Below are positions 1 to 8,161 of a DNA stretch of 64,000 nt, in pieces. The translations under genes and the position numbers were made by a program. Source of the DNA: Verrucomicrobiaceae bacterium (GTDB lineage Bacteria > Verrucomicrobiota > Verrucomicrobiia > Verrucomicrobiales > Verrucomicrobiaceae); contig JAEUHK010000103.1 of assembly GCA_016795465.1 (NCBI GenBank), positions 38,855 to 102,854 of the forward strand, read 5' to 3'. The notes beneath the pieces were generated by a model that was not told where the DNA came from, did not search any database, and saw only the letters and a list, made by a program, of their open reading frames with translations. Numbering within the stretch: position 1 is the stretch's first letter; every line of letters begins with the position of its first letter.

Positions 1-12
1 GCCGCCGTGTGG

Positions 13-117
13 TTACTTCTTCTTCGCGGCCTTCTTGGCAGCCTTCTTGGCGGCTTTCTTAGCAGGGGCCTTCTTGGCAGCCTTCTTGGCGGCTTTCTTT
101 GCAGCTTTCTTAGCCAT
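13..117 (-). CDS. Possible internal start: 34-aa Lys/Ala-rich histone-H1-like peptide
   Basis: In frame with the end of ppdK, an ATG at 115-117 is preceded by GAGGA at 126-130 with an 8-nt spacer, a proper Shine-Dalgarno placement. It would encode 34 residues made almost entirely of AAKK units with one central PA, like the basic tails of bacterial histone-H1-like proteins. Either it is made separately from the ppdK mRNA as a small DNA/RNA-binding peptide, or it is only the tail of ppdK. The sequence alone cannot decide; the ribosome binding site is seen, the role is inferred. Confidence 0.45.
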   Translation of the reverse strand: MAKKAAKKAAKKAAKKAPAKKAAKKAAKKAAKKK

Positions 118-2961
118 GTTGTTTGTCCTCTTGTTGTTGGTTGCTTTGTTGTTTTGTTTTGCCGAAGCACCAGCGGAGCTGGAGCCACGGACATTTTTAC
201 CGGCGGTCGCCTTGGCGGCGGCACGCTTTTCCTCGATCGCGGCCTGCGCAGCGGCAAGGCGGGCGACGGGGACGCGGAAAGGACTGCAGCTGACGTAGGA
301 AAGGCCCACCTTGTGGCAGAACTTCACGGAGTCAGGATCGCCACCATGCTCGCCGCAGATGCCCAGCTTGATGTCCGGGCGGGTGCTGCGACCTTTGGTG
401 ATGGCGGTCTGGATGAGCTGGCCGACACCGGTGGTGTCGAGCGTGGCAAAGGGGTTCTTCTTGAAGATCTCGTTCTCCGTGTAGGGCATGAGGAACGAGC
501 CCATGTCGTCACGGCTGATGCCGAGAGCGGTCTGGGTGAGGTCGTTCGTGCCGAAGGAGAAGAACTCCGCGGTCTGCGCGATCTCGTCGGCGGTGAGAGC
601 ACCACGCGGGACTTCGATCATGGTGCCGACCATGTAGCTGAACTTGATCTTCTTCTCGGCCATGACGGCCTTGGCGACGTTGTGAATGATCTCAACCTGG
701 AGGTCGAGCTCCTTCTTGAAGCCAACGAGCGGGACCATGACCTCAGGCTTCACCTTGATCTTCTTGGCGGCCACATCAGCGGCGGCTTCAAAGATGGCGC
801 GAGCCTGCATGGCGGTGATTTCTGGATAGGCGATGCCGAGACGGCAGCCGCGGTGGCCGAGCATGGGGTTGAACTCATGCAGGGCGGCGACGCGGGACTT
901 CACTTTCTCGACGGAGACGCCCATCTTCTTCGCAAGGTCTGTCTGGGCGGCTTCTTCATGCGGAACGAATTCGTGGAGGGGCGGGTCGAGCAGACGGATG
1001 GTCGCAGGCAGGCCGTTAAGGGCCTCGAAGATGCCGGTGAAGTCTTCACGCTGATACGGAAGGAGCTTCGCGAGGGCTTTTTCGCGGTCGGCGACGTTGT
1101 CAGCGAGGATCATCTCGCGAACGGCGTCGATGCGGTCACCTTCGAAGAACATGTGCTCCGTGCGGGTGAGGCCGATGCCCTGAGCGCCGAACGCGATGGC
1201 GTTTTCGGTCTGTTCCGGATTGTCGGCATTCGTGCGCACCTGCAGGCGGGCGGCCTTACCGCACCAGCTCATGAGGGTCTGGAAGCTCTTGTACTTCTCG
1301 GTGGCCTGAGCGGCCTTGTCACCGTGAAGAGCACCCGTGACGATGGAGGACGGACCCGTCTTGATTTTGCCACCGTAGATCGTGCCGGCGGTGCCGTCGA
1401 TGCTGAGGCTGTCTTTGCCTTCGTGGAAGACTTCACCAGCGATGGTGACGGTCTTCTTGTCGTAGTCGATTTCAACGGCGGAGGCACCGCAGATGCAAAC
1501 CTTGCCCATCTGACGGGCGACGAGCGCGGCGTGGCTGGAAACACCACCTTTGGCAGTGAGGATGCCAGCGGCGGCGATCATGCCACGAAGGTCTTCCGGG
1601 GAAGTTTCGTTGCGGACGAGGAGAACGGTCTCACCGGCTTCCGCAGCGGCGGCGGCACGGTTTGCATTAAGATAGATGGTGCCGGAGGCAGCACCAGGAC
1701 CGGCGGGAAGGCCTTTGGCGAGTTCCTTGGCCTTTTTGATTTCGCTGAGGTCGAAATCAGGAGCGAGGAGCTGCTCGAGCTGGTCGGCGGGATTGCGCAG
1801 GATGGCGGTTTCCCAGTCGATGAGCTTTTCCTTCACCATGTCCATGGAGAACTTCAGCGCGGCAGCGGCGGTGCGCTTGCCATTGCGGGTCTGAAGCATG
1901 AAAAGCTTGCCCTGCTGGATGGTGAACTCGACGTCCTGCACATCCTTGAAGTGCTTTTCCAGAATGGAGCGCACTTTCATGAGCTCGGCGAAAGCCTTCG
2001 GCATTTCCTTCTGAAGCTGAGCAACGGGCTCAGGCGTGCGGACACCGGCGACGACGTCTTCACCCTGCGCATTGATCAGGAACTCACCGTAGAATTCGTT
2101 GACGCCGTTCGCAGGATTGCGGGTGAAGGCCACACCAGAACCGGAATCGTTGCCGGTGTTGCCGTAAACCATCGCCTGCACGTTGACGGCGGTGCCCCAC
2201 TCGGCGGGGATGTTGTATTTGCGGCGATACACGATCGCGCGGTCATTCATCCAGGAGCCGAACACAGCGCCGGCGGCACCGCGAAGCTGATCCCAAGGAT
2301 TGTTCGGGAAGACGTGGCCGGTGCGCTCTTTGACGAGCTGCTTGAAGCGTTTCACGAGTTCCTTCTGGTCATCGGCGGTCAGATCGGAGTCGATGATGTC
2401 CTTGTGATATTTTTCGTGCTTGTAGCCTTCGATCACGGTCTCGAAGGGCTCATGATCTTCATTTTCGCGCTTCTGCACACCGAGAACGACGTCGCCATAC
2501 ATCTGGATGAAGCGGCGGTAGCAGTCCCAGGCGAAACGCTCGTTGTTGGTGGCCTTGACGAGCGAGAGAACCGTCTGGTCATTCAGGCCAAGGTTCAAAA
2601 TGGTGTCCATCATGCCCGGCATCGAGTCACGAGCACCGGAACGCACGGCAACGAGCAGCGGCATGCCATTGGCGTCGCCAAATTTCGCGCCCATGATTTT
2701 TTCCATGGAGGCAATGCCAGCTTCCATCTGCTTCTGGAGATCAGCGGGATAGCTCTTCTTGTTCGCGTAGAAGTAAGTGCAGACTTCGGTGCTGATCGTG
2801 AATCCGGGAGGCACCGGGAGACCAATGCGGCTCATTTCCGCGAGGTTCGCTCCTTTGCCGCCGAGCAGCGCTTTCATGGAGCCGTCACCGTCCGCTTTTC
2901 CTGCTCCGAAGGAATAAACGTATTTCACTTTCTTTGCGCCGCTGGTTGCTTGTTTTGCCAT
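13..2961 (-). CDS. ppdK: Pyruvate, phosphate dikinase with Lys/Ala-rich C-terminal tail
   Basis: Pyruvate phosphate dikinase interconverts pyruvate + ATP + Pi with PEP + AMP + PPi in the cytoplasm. The 982-aa product has the N-terminal ATP-grasp domain (GGKGANLAEM near the start), the phosphohistidine loop GGVSSHAALVARQMGK, and the C-terminal PEP/pyruvate barrel ending GICGEHGGDPDSVKF and SCSPFRVPVARLAAAQAA. The family usually ends close to that point. Here about 65 more residues follow: a Ser/Asn/Lys linker, then repeated AAKK units. The start at 2961 (MAKQATSG) is chosen because a good sigma70-type promoter at 3044-3072 lies over the farther upstream TTG start. The tail contains its own ATG with a ribosome binding site (see the separate entry), so it may be a fused or overlapping histone-H1-like gene. 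The enzyme identity is certain; the role of the tail is unknown. Confidence 0.96.
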   Translation of the reverse strand: MAKQATSGAKKVKYVYSFGAGKADGDGSMKALLGGKGANLAEMSRIGLPVPPGFTISTEVCTYFYANKKSYPADLQKQMEAGIASMEKIMGAKFGDANGMPLLVAVRSGARDSMPGMMDTILNLGLNDQTVLSLVKATNNERFAWDCYRRFIQMYGDVVLGVQKRENEDHEPFETVIEGYKHEKYHKDIIDSDLTADDQKELVKRFKQLVKERTGHVFPNNPWDQLRGAAGAVFGSWMNDRAIVYRRKYNIPAEWGTAVNVQAMVYGNTGNDSGSGVAFTRNPANGVNEFYGEFLINAQGEDVVAGVRTPEPVAQLQKEMPKAFAELMKVRSILEKHFKDVQDVEFTIQQGKLFMLQTRNGKRTAAAALKFSMDMVKEKLIDWETAILRNPADQLEQLLAPDFDLSEIKKAKELAKGLPAGPGAASGTIYLNANRAAAAAEAGETVLLVRNETSPEDLRGMIAAAGILTAKGGVSSHAALVARQMGKVCICGASAVEIDYDKKTVTIAGEVFHEGKDSLSIDGTAGTIYGGKIKTGPSSIVTGALHGDKAAQATEKYKSFQTLMSWCGKAARLQVRTNADNPEQTENAIAFGAQGIGLTRTEHMFFEGDRIDAVREMILADNVADREKALAKLLPYQREDFTGIFEALNGLPATIRLLDPPLHEFVPHEEAAQTDLAKKMGVSVEKVKSRVAALHEFNPMLGHRGCRLGIAYPEITAMQARAIFEAAADVAAKKIKVKPEVMVPLVGFKKELDLQVEIIHNVAKAVMAEKKIKFSYMVGTMIEVPRGALTADEIAQTAEFFSFGTNDLTQTALGISRDDMGSFLMPYTENEIFKKNPFATLDTTGVGQLIQTAITKGRSTRPDIKLGICGEHGGDPDSVKFCHKVGLSYVSCSPFRVPVARLAAAQAAIEEKRAAAKATAGKNVRGSSSAGASAKQNNKATNNKRTNNMAKKAAKKAAKKAAKKAPAKKAAKKAAKKAAKKK

Positions 2962-3043
2962 ATTGGGTTTTCGGTCGATCAATGCGATCCGTTGTGTGGG
3001 TCGATATATTGGGTGGGATTGAATCGCCGATCTATATTGCTGA

Positions 3044-3072
3044 ATTATATGATGCAAGGTGTTTGTTGACAA
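3044..3072 (-). promoter_or_regulatory. Sigma70-type promoter of ppdK
   Basis: On the minus strand there is TTGTCA at 3067-3072, a 17-nt spacer, and a perfect TATAAT at 3044-3049, about 80 nt before the ppdK ATG at 2961. The surrounding leader is AT-richer than the window average. This supports the ATG at 2961 rather than the TTG at 3072. Confidence 0.75.
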
Positions 3073-3129
3073 TGAAAAGTTCCGCGACGCAAACCGGCCA
3101 GCATCGCGAACAACATCGCGACACGGCTA

Positions 3130-3158
3130 TTGACGCGAAGAATGTTCTTCTGATAAAA
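3130..3158 (+). promoter_or_regulatory. Candidate promoter of the pseudopilin gene
   Basis: TTGACG at 3130-3135 is followed after 17 nt by ATAAAA (3153-3158), or after 16 nt by GATAAA. It lies about 80 nt before the ATG at 3239 and diverges from the ppdK promoter. The -10 match is only moderate. Confidence 0.4.
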
Positions 3159-3238
3159 CCACTCATCATCTCTTGCGGCGTGCTTTCTGTGCCCGCCACC
3201 AGCATGACCCTACCAACTCACCGTCATCCCCCAAGCAC

Positions 3239-3895
3239 ATGAAAACACCATCATCCAATCATTCACCTCACGGCTTCACTCTTGTGGAGTTGCTGGTTGT
3301 CGTGACCATCATCGGCATCCTGGCAGGCCTTGTTATCTCGCAGGCTCCCAAGCTGATGCAGCAAAGCCGCGAGCTTGAAGTGCGAAACGTGATCGTCGCT
3401 TTGCAAACAGGAATCCGAAATTATCAGACGGAATACAATCGCTTTCCGCTCGATCCATCACAGACAGCTTCTTCAGGTCAAGAAGACGCCCCTGCGATCC
3501 TCACCAATCAAAGCACCAGTCTTATCGATACTTTGATGGGCCCAGCGGCAAGCCAAGGTGGCACCGGTTCATCTGGCAGCGGCACCGTCAACCTGAACCC
3601 AAAGGGCATTGAATTTACCACTTTCAAAATGGCAAAGAATGGTCTGAACGGTCTCGTTGGAGCGCAGAGCCCTTACAGTCTCGTCGATCTCTGGGGCATG
3701 CCATTCTATGTTCTCTTCGACACTAATCTCGATCGTAAAATCAATAATCCAGACCTGCAAAACCAAGATCCGAAGATCTCCCAGAACGCTGTCAGTCCTC
3801 CGCCACAGTTCCTCCCGACAGACGTGGCAATCTACAGCTCTGGCAAAGATAAAATCCAGATGACTGGCGACGATATCGTGTCGTGGCGTAACTGA
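3239..3895 (+). CDS. Type II secretion / type IV pilus-like pseudopilin (GspG-like)
   Basis: A 218-aa protein with a class III prepilin signal: after a short hydrophilic leader comes HGFTLVELLVVVTIIGILAG, where cleavage is expected between G and F and the Glu at position 5 of the mature form is present. The hydrophobic helix is followed by LEVRNVIVALQTGIRNYQTEYNRFP, typical of GspG-type major pseudopilins, and a late 'SSGKDK..GDDIVSW' segment resembling the GspG calcium-site end. No other secretion genes flank it, so it is a stand-alone pseudopilin, as is common in Verrucomicrobia and Planctomycetes. A terminator follows. Confidence 0.85.
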   Translation: MKTPSSNHSPHGFTLVELLVVVTIIGILAGLVISQAPKLMQQSRELEVRNVIVALQTGIRNYQTEYNRFPLDPSQTASSGQEDAPAILTNQSTSLIDTLMGPAASQGGTGSSGSGTVNLNPKGIEFTTFKMAKNGLNGLVGAQSPYSLVDLWGMPFYVLFDTNLDRKINNPDLQNQDPKISQNAVSPPPQFLPTDVAIYSSGKDKIQMTGDDIVSWRN

Positions 3896-3918
3896 TCCAC
3901 CATCTCGTCTTCCTCCAC

Positions 3919-3950
3919 GCGGCGGTCTCCACTCGGAACCGCCGCTTTTT
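3919..3950 (+). terminator. Rho-independent terminator between the pseudopilin gene and nuoE
   Basis: GCGGCGGT (3919-3926) pairs with ACCGCCGC (3938-3945) and is followed by five T. It sits 23 nt after the pseudopilin stop and just past the end of the convergent nuoE. Confidence 0.75.
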
Positions 3951-3955
3951 CATGC

Positions 3956-4471
3956 TCACGCGTATTTCGCGAGCAAATCAGCCGTCTTCGCCGGATCGAC
4001 CTTTTCGTAGAAATCGTCCTCCACCATGCAGACCGGGCCAAAGCCGCAGCTCGCGAGGCACTCGGCGAATTCGATGCTGTACTTGCCGTCGGCACTCACC
4101 GCGATCGGGTGATGGTGATCGACATGCGAGCGGTCGATGTTCGCCGTTTTGCAAAACGACTCCATCAACTCGTAGCTGCCTGCCATGGCGCAGGAAAGCG
4201 TGCGGCAGACGCGGATGTGATACTTGCCCGGGGCGCTTTGACGGAAGCCAGGATAGAAAGTCACCACTTCGAGCACTTGGATCGGCTCCAGACCGAGTTT
4301 CGCGGCCACCCAGTTCACCGCTTCCTCGCTGATGTAGCGGAAATGATGCTGCATGAGGTGCAGCAGCGGCAGCACGGCGCTGCGTTTCGACACCGGGTAG
4401 TGCGAGATGGCCTCATCCATCTGCTTCTCCAATTCGGCTGGAACTTCGAAGGCCATGCGTGGGTCGGTCAA
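3956..4471 (-). CDS. nuoE: NADH-quinone oxidoreductase subunit E (24 kDa, 2Fe-2S)
   Basis: A 171-aa thioredoxin-like ferredoxin subunit of the NADH-dehydrogenase module of respiratory complex I. The four cluster ligands are visible: C89 and C94 (CRTLSC), C138 and C142 (CLASC). The N-terminal helical part reads through SAVLPLLHLMQHHFRYISEE and EVVTFYPGF, typical of NuoE. It lies 21 nt downstream of nuoD and is surely cotranscribed with it. nuoF and nuoG do not follow, because the next gene is a convergent pseudopilin. Confidence 0.95.
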   Translation of the reverse strand: MTDPRMAFEVPAELEKQMDEAISHYPVSKRSAVLPLLHLMQHHFRYISEEAVNWVAAKLGLEPIQVLEVVTFYPGFRQSAPGKYHIRVCRTLSCAMAGSYELMESFCKTANIDRSHVDHHHPIAVSADGKYSIEFAECLASCGFGPVCMVEDDFYEKVDPAKTADLLAKYA

Positions 4472-4492
4472 AATCGGTTCAGGGTGAAAAAA

Positions 4493-5752
4493 TCAGCGGT
4501 CGCACTCGCCCATCACGAAGTCGAGGCTGCCGAGCACGGCAGGCACGTCGCTGATCATGTGGCCGACGAGCAGCTTCGGCAGGATGCAAAGGTTCAGGAA
4601 GGAAGGGCTGCGGATCTTGAGGCGATGCGGCACGCCACCGCCGGTGCTGTTGATGTAGAAGCCAAGCTCGCCTTTCGGATTCTCCGCGGAGAAATAAACT
4701 TCACCCGCAGGCGCGTCGATGCCCTGAGTGGCGATGATGAAGTGGTGGATCAGCTCCTCCATCTTCATGAGGACCTTTTCCTTTTTCGGCAACAGGCCCT
4801 TTGCCTCCGCGACATTGATGGCACCACCGGGCAAATCCTTCAGCACCTGACGCAGGATGCGCACGCTCTGGCGCATCTCCTCCATGCGGACGAGGTAACG
4901 ATCATAGCAATCGCCCTTCGTGCCCACCGGGATGTCGAACTCATACTTCTCGTAGTCGAGGTAAGGATGCGCTTTGCGCACATCGAACTCCACGCCCGAT
5001 CCACGCAGATTCGGGCCCGTGATGCCATACGCGATGGCTTCCTCGCGAGAAATCACGCCGATGTCCTGCGTGCGCTCCATGAAGATGCGGTTTCTCGAGA
5101 GCAGCTTGTCGATCTCATCGATCACCGGCTCCAGATCATTCAAGAAAGTGGTCACCGCGGCTTCAAAGCCCGCTGGTAGATCGCGAGTCTGTCCACCGAC
5201 GCGGGTGTAGCTCGTCGTGAAACGTGCGCCCGTGAGCTGCTCGCACAAATTGTAGATTTTCTCACGCTCCGTGAACGTGTAGAGGAAGACCGTCATCGCG
5301 CCGACATCCATCGCGAACACCCCGACACCCAGCATATGCGCCGAGATGCGGGCCAGTTCGCAGCAGATCACGCGGATGGCCTTGCCACGAGCGGGCAATT
5401 CCCAGCCCATGAGCTTTTCGACAGCCAGCGCATACGCCACGTTGTTCGCCAGCGGCGCGAGATAGTCCAAGCGGTCCGTGTAAGGCACGAACTGGTTGTA
5501 GTGCATGTTCTCGGCGATCTTTTCGTCGCCACGATGCAGGAAACCAACGTCCGGATCAGCCTTCGTGATGATCTCGCCGTCCAGTTCGAGGATCAGGCGC
5601 AGCACCCCGTGTGTCGCCGGATGGCTCGGCCCCATATTGAGCACCAATTTTTCGCCCACGATGTCTGTCGTGGTCTCTTCCACGGATTCGAGATGCCGGG
5701 CGGCCTTGGCGGCGGTATCGGGAGCCTCGTATTCTCGGGTGACAGTGGGCAT
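4493..5752 (-). CDS. nuoD: NADH-quinone oxidoreductase subunit D (49 kDa)
   Basis: A 419-aa subunit of the complex I Q-module that helps form the quinone site. Diagnostic stretches are NMGPSHPATHGVLRL near residue 40, FLHRGDEKIAE, and the C-terminal VLGSLDFVMGECDR. The start at 5752 (MPTVTREYE) is preferred; an upstream in-frame start at 5809 would add 19 unconserved residues. nuoC is not upstream, where a divergent TPM-domain gene lies, so this is a detached nuoD-nuoE pair. The family assignment is certain. Confidence 0.95.
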   Translation of the reverse strand: MPTVTREYEAPDTAAKAARHLESVEETTTDIVGEKLVLNMGPSHPATHGVLRLILELDGEIITKADPDVGFLHRGDEKIAENMHYNQFVPYTDRLDYLAPLANNVAYALAVEKLMGWELPARGKAIRVICCELARISAHMLGVGVFAMDVGAMTVFLYTFTEREKIYNLCEQLTGARFTTSYTRVGGQTRDLPAGFEAAVTTFLNDLEPVIDEIDKLLSRNRIFMERTQDIGVISREEAIAYGITGPNLRGSGVEFDVRKAHPYLDYEKYEFDIPVGTKGDCYDRYLVRMEEMRQSVRILRQVLKDLPGGAINVAEAKGLLPKKEKVLMKMEELIHHFIIATQGIDAPAGEVYFSAENPKGELGFYINSTGGGVPHRLKIRSPSFLNLCILPKLLVGHMISDVPAVLGSLDFVMGECDR

Positions 5753-5906
5753 GCGTTCGGAAAGTGGGGGAGTTCGACTTATTCGTCGCCCACGAAAGAG
5801 CGGCAACACGATTTTGTGAAAAGTTTCACAAGCTCACCCAGCCACCCTCATTCCGCCCTCGCCAACCGGGTCCATCCTATATTAAATAGTTGAATCCACC
5901 GCCCGC

Positions 5907-6662
5907 ATGGCCCGCGAGACCTTCCACCGCCTTTTTGCTCTTTTTTCCAGTCTTGGAAAGATCCTCGGCATTGGCGGCCTCGTCGCCACGTCAGCCATGG
6001 CGGCCATCGACAGCGTCCCCGCCCCGGCCGATGGCATCTACGACGACACCCGCGCCTTCAGCGATGCCTCGCGCCAAGCCCTCGCCCAGGAAATCCGCGG
6101 CCTCGCCACCGATCTGAAGTGCGATGTCTGGCTCACCGCCACCAGTTTCTCCACCGGCGGACTTACCCCGCGCCGCCAGGCTCAGGCCACCCGCATCCGC
6201 TGGAGTGGCGACAAGCCGGCCCTCCTCCTCGCCTACGACCGCGCCACGAATGCGATGGCCTTCTCCTTCTCGCCCGATCTCTGGGCACGCTACCCGGCCA
6301 CTTCCCTCGCCACCATCGGCCTCGAGGCCAACCGTGCCATCGCCGATACCAAGCTCACGCTCGAAGAACGCCTTACCACCATCGTGCATCAGGTCGCCAA
6401 ACGCCTGCGCGAGCTCGAAACCGTGCGCCTCAAGCAATCCGTCTGGTTCCCGAAGGAAGAACGCCTCTCCACGATGCTCCTCATTGGCATCCTGCTCGGC
6501 GGAGCCCTCCTCGCCGCCATCCTCGGCATGATCTCACGCGCCCGCAGCCACGCCAGCGGCGAGCAACTCCTCTTCCCCGACGTCACCGTGAGCACGCGAT
6601 TCGGTGCCCCCTTCGGCGGCGGCCTCATCGCCGAGATCCGCACGCAACCACCCGCGAGGTAG
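5907..6662 (+). CDS. TPM-domain membrane-anchored protein
   Basis: A 251-aa protein with an N-terminal signal or anchor segment (residues about 12-32). A TPM-like domain (residues about 38-170) shows the family pattern of a propeptide-like DDTRAF..ASRQALAQEI and then a strand rich in hydrophobic residues (CDVWLTATSF). A transmembrane helix follows (STMLLIGILLGGALLAAILG), then a cytoplasmic tail ending in FGAPFGGG. TPM proteins act at the membrane, some in photosystem repair or envelope processes, but the bacterial role is mostly unknown. It is a single gene, diverging from nuoD. Confidence 0.65.
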   Translation: MARETFHRLFALFSSLGKILGIGGLVATSAMAAIDSVPAPADGIYDDTRAFSDASRQALAQEIRGLATDLKCDVWLTATSFSTGGLTPRRQAQATRIRWSGDKPALLLAYDRATNAMAFSFSPDLWARYPATSLATIGLEANRAIADTKLTLEERLTTIVHQVAKRLRELETVRLKQSVWFPKEERLSTMLLIGILLGGALLAAILGMISRARSHASGEQLLFPDVTVSTRFGAPFGGGLIAEIRTQPPAR

Positions 6663-6667
6663 GCAGA

Positions 6668-6762
6668 CCGGAGTGATGGAGAAATGGAGTCGTGGATGAC
6701 TGGCGTGTTGTCTTACCAATCAACCAACACTCCATCACTCCAGTTCTCCAACACTCCAGCCG
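6668..6762. repeat. Imperfect palindromic intergenic repeat
   Basis: After the TPM gene stop, GGAGTGATGGAG-type sequence at about 6669 is mirrored by CTCCATCACTCC and CTCCAACACTCC at about 6730-6760. It lies between two convergent genes and may act as a bidirectional transcription end, or belong to a dispersed repeat family. Confidence 0.5.
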
Positions 6763-6771
6763 CCCACCGCA

Positions 6772-7074
6772 TCACCGCGGACGCAACTGCTCACTCGAAG
6801 GCTCATCCCCCTTCAGGCCCTTCTCCTTCAGCACCTTGTCCACCATCTCGATGTATTTCAGCGGATACTTCTTCCGCTGATACTTCCGGAACATCAGATC
6901 GCGCAGCATCAGCCAGTCATCGTCCGTCGGATTCTCCAAAGGAGCCCATCCCTCCATCTCCGGCTCGATCAGGTAGTGCCAGACCCAGTTACGGAAGTCC
7001 CAGTAGGCACGCACATAGCGCTTCTTGCGGGGTTCGATCTGCTCGTGCCATTCGTGCGCCTGGTTCTTTTTCAT
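6772..7074 (-). CDS. Small basic hypothetical protein
   Basis: A 100-aa soluble protein rich in Lys, Arg and aromatic residues (for example RAYWDFRNWVWHYLIEPE in the first third and FRKYQRKKYPLKYIEMVDKVL in the last). There is no signal peptide. An in-frame ATG 7 codons upstream (7095) is an alternative start. It diverges from the CPBP protease gene, with 39 nt between the two starts. I do not recognise the family. The aromatic/basic composition is coherent, which argues for a real gene; the much longer open frame upstream is a shadow of the protease. Confidence 0.6.
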   Translation of the reverse strand: MKKNQAHEWHEQIEPRKKRYVRAYWDFRNWVWHYLIEPEMEGWAPLENPTDDDWLMLRDLMFRKYQRKKYPLKYIEMVDKVLKEKGLKGDEPSSEQLRPR

Positions 7075-7113
7075 GGATTCGTGGGCGGCCAGCATGCAAT
7101 CGTCCGGGTGCGC

Positions 7114-8082
7114 ATGCAACCCAACACACGCTCCGCTTTGCCGCCACTCTTCGCCTACCTCGCCGCCGTGCTGGTGGGCGGTGCCTTGCTCGCGCCGCTG
7201 CTCTTCGATCTCGGCAAATGGGCCCAAAGCTGGCTCACCGACTCCGCCATGCGTGATTGGGGCATCGTGAAATGGCTCCTCAGCGAAATCGAACGCGCCC
7301 ACTTCACCCGCTACTTCAACCGCGCCGTCCTTGTCCTCGCCATCGTCCTCATCTGGCCGCTTTTGAAGGCCATCCGACTCGATCGCAGCGTTCTGCCCAC
7401 TTTCGCGCCCACCGCCTCCGGCCTCAAACAAGGCCTCACCGGCTTCCTGCTCGCCGCAGGGCTCCTGTTCGGCCTCGGCCTGCTTTTCATCCAAAACGGC
7501 ATCTACATGCTCAAACCCGACGCGGCATGGCTGAAGCTCTCCGCACACCTCACCGCCGCGTTTGGTGCCGGCATCGTCGAGGAGCTGTTTTTTCGCGGAG
7601 CCCTGCTCGGCATCCTGCTGCGCACCATGAAGCCCAAAACCGCCTTCTTCTGGTGCACCTTCATCTTCGCCATCGTCCACTTTTTGCGTCCACCGGGCGA
7701 CTGGCAGCTCGCCGATGCCGACGTGCGATGGCACAGCGGCTTCGCCGTGCTCGTGAGGCTCTTCGACGGCTTCGGCCACCTGCGCATCTTCATCGCCGAA
7801 TTCCTCACCCTCACCGCCGTCGGAGCCGTTTTGGCCTTCACGCGACTCCGCACCGGTCGTTTGTGGCTCCCCATCGGCCTGCATGCCGGCTGGGTCTTCG
7901 GTTTGAAATACTTCACCGCCCTCACCCTCACCTCCGAAGCCCTCAACCGCGGCGAAACCCTCCCTTGGATCGGCTCCAACCTCAAAATCGGCCTCGCCCC
8001 CTTCGCCACCGTGCTCTTCACCGGCTTCGTGGCCAGCCTCGTGTTCCGCGCACCGCAAACTTCAGCAATCAACAATCGTTGA
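7114..8082 (+). CDS. CPBP-family intramembrane metalloprotease
   Basis: A 322-aa multi-pass membrane protein of the CAAX-protease/bacteriocin-processing (CPBP, Abi) family. The conserved motifs appear in order: EELFFRG (EExxxR), FIFAIVHF (FxxxH) and a final GLHAGW histidine, which together make the metal-dependent active site inside the membrane. About eight hydrophobic segments are visible. The ATG at 7114 (MQPNTRS) gives a clean first membrane segment; upstream codons in the frame overlap the divergent small gene. The substrate is unknown; relatives process prenylated peptides, bacteriocins or regulatory proteins. Confidence 0.88.
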   Translation: MQPNTRSALPPLFAYLAAVLVGGALLAPLLFDLGKWAQSWLTDSAMRDWGIVKWLLSEIERAHFTRYFNRAVLVLAIVLIWPLLKAIRLDRSVLPTFAPTASGLKQGLTGFLLAAGLLFGLGLLFIQNGIYMLKPDAAWLKLSAHLTAAFGAGIVEELFFRGALLGILLRTMKPKTAFFWCTFIFAIVHFLRPPGDWQLADADVRWHSGFAVLVRLFDGFGHLRIFIAEFLTLTAVGAVLAFTRLRTGRLWLPIGLHAGWVFGLKYFTALTLTSEALNRGETLPWIGSNLKIGLAPFATVLFTGFVASLVFRAPQTSAINNR

Positions 8083-8086
8083 TCAG

Positions 8087-8131
8087 CAATCGTCAATCGA
8101 TCCGCTCCACGCCGCCTTTGATTGACGATTG
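8087..8131. repeat. 12-bp inverted repeat, hairpin between CPBP and dehydrogenase genes
   Basis: CAATCGTCAATC at 8087-8098 pairs perfectly with GATTGACGATTG at 8120-8131 (21-nt loop). It starts only a few bases after the CPBP stop and ends about 30 nt before the next start, so it may end the upstream transcript or belong to a dispersed repeat family. Confidence 0.6.
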
Positions 8132-8161
8132 TCGAACAACCGATTTTTGATTTTCGAGGTC

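Noticed and set aside
7..3069. A 1020-codon open frame on the plus strand
   Set aside because: It is the antisense shadow of ppdK; GC-rich codon use leaves the opposite strand open. Its translation has no family features.
3239..3895. A complete type II secretion operon
   Set aside because: Only one pseudopilin gene is present; neighbours are ppdK and nuoE.
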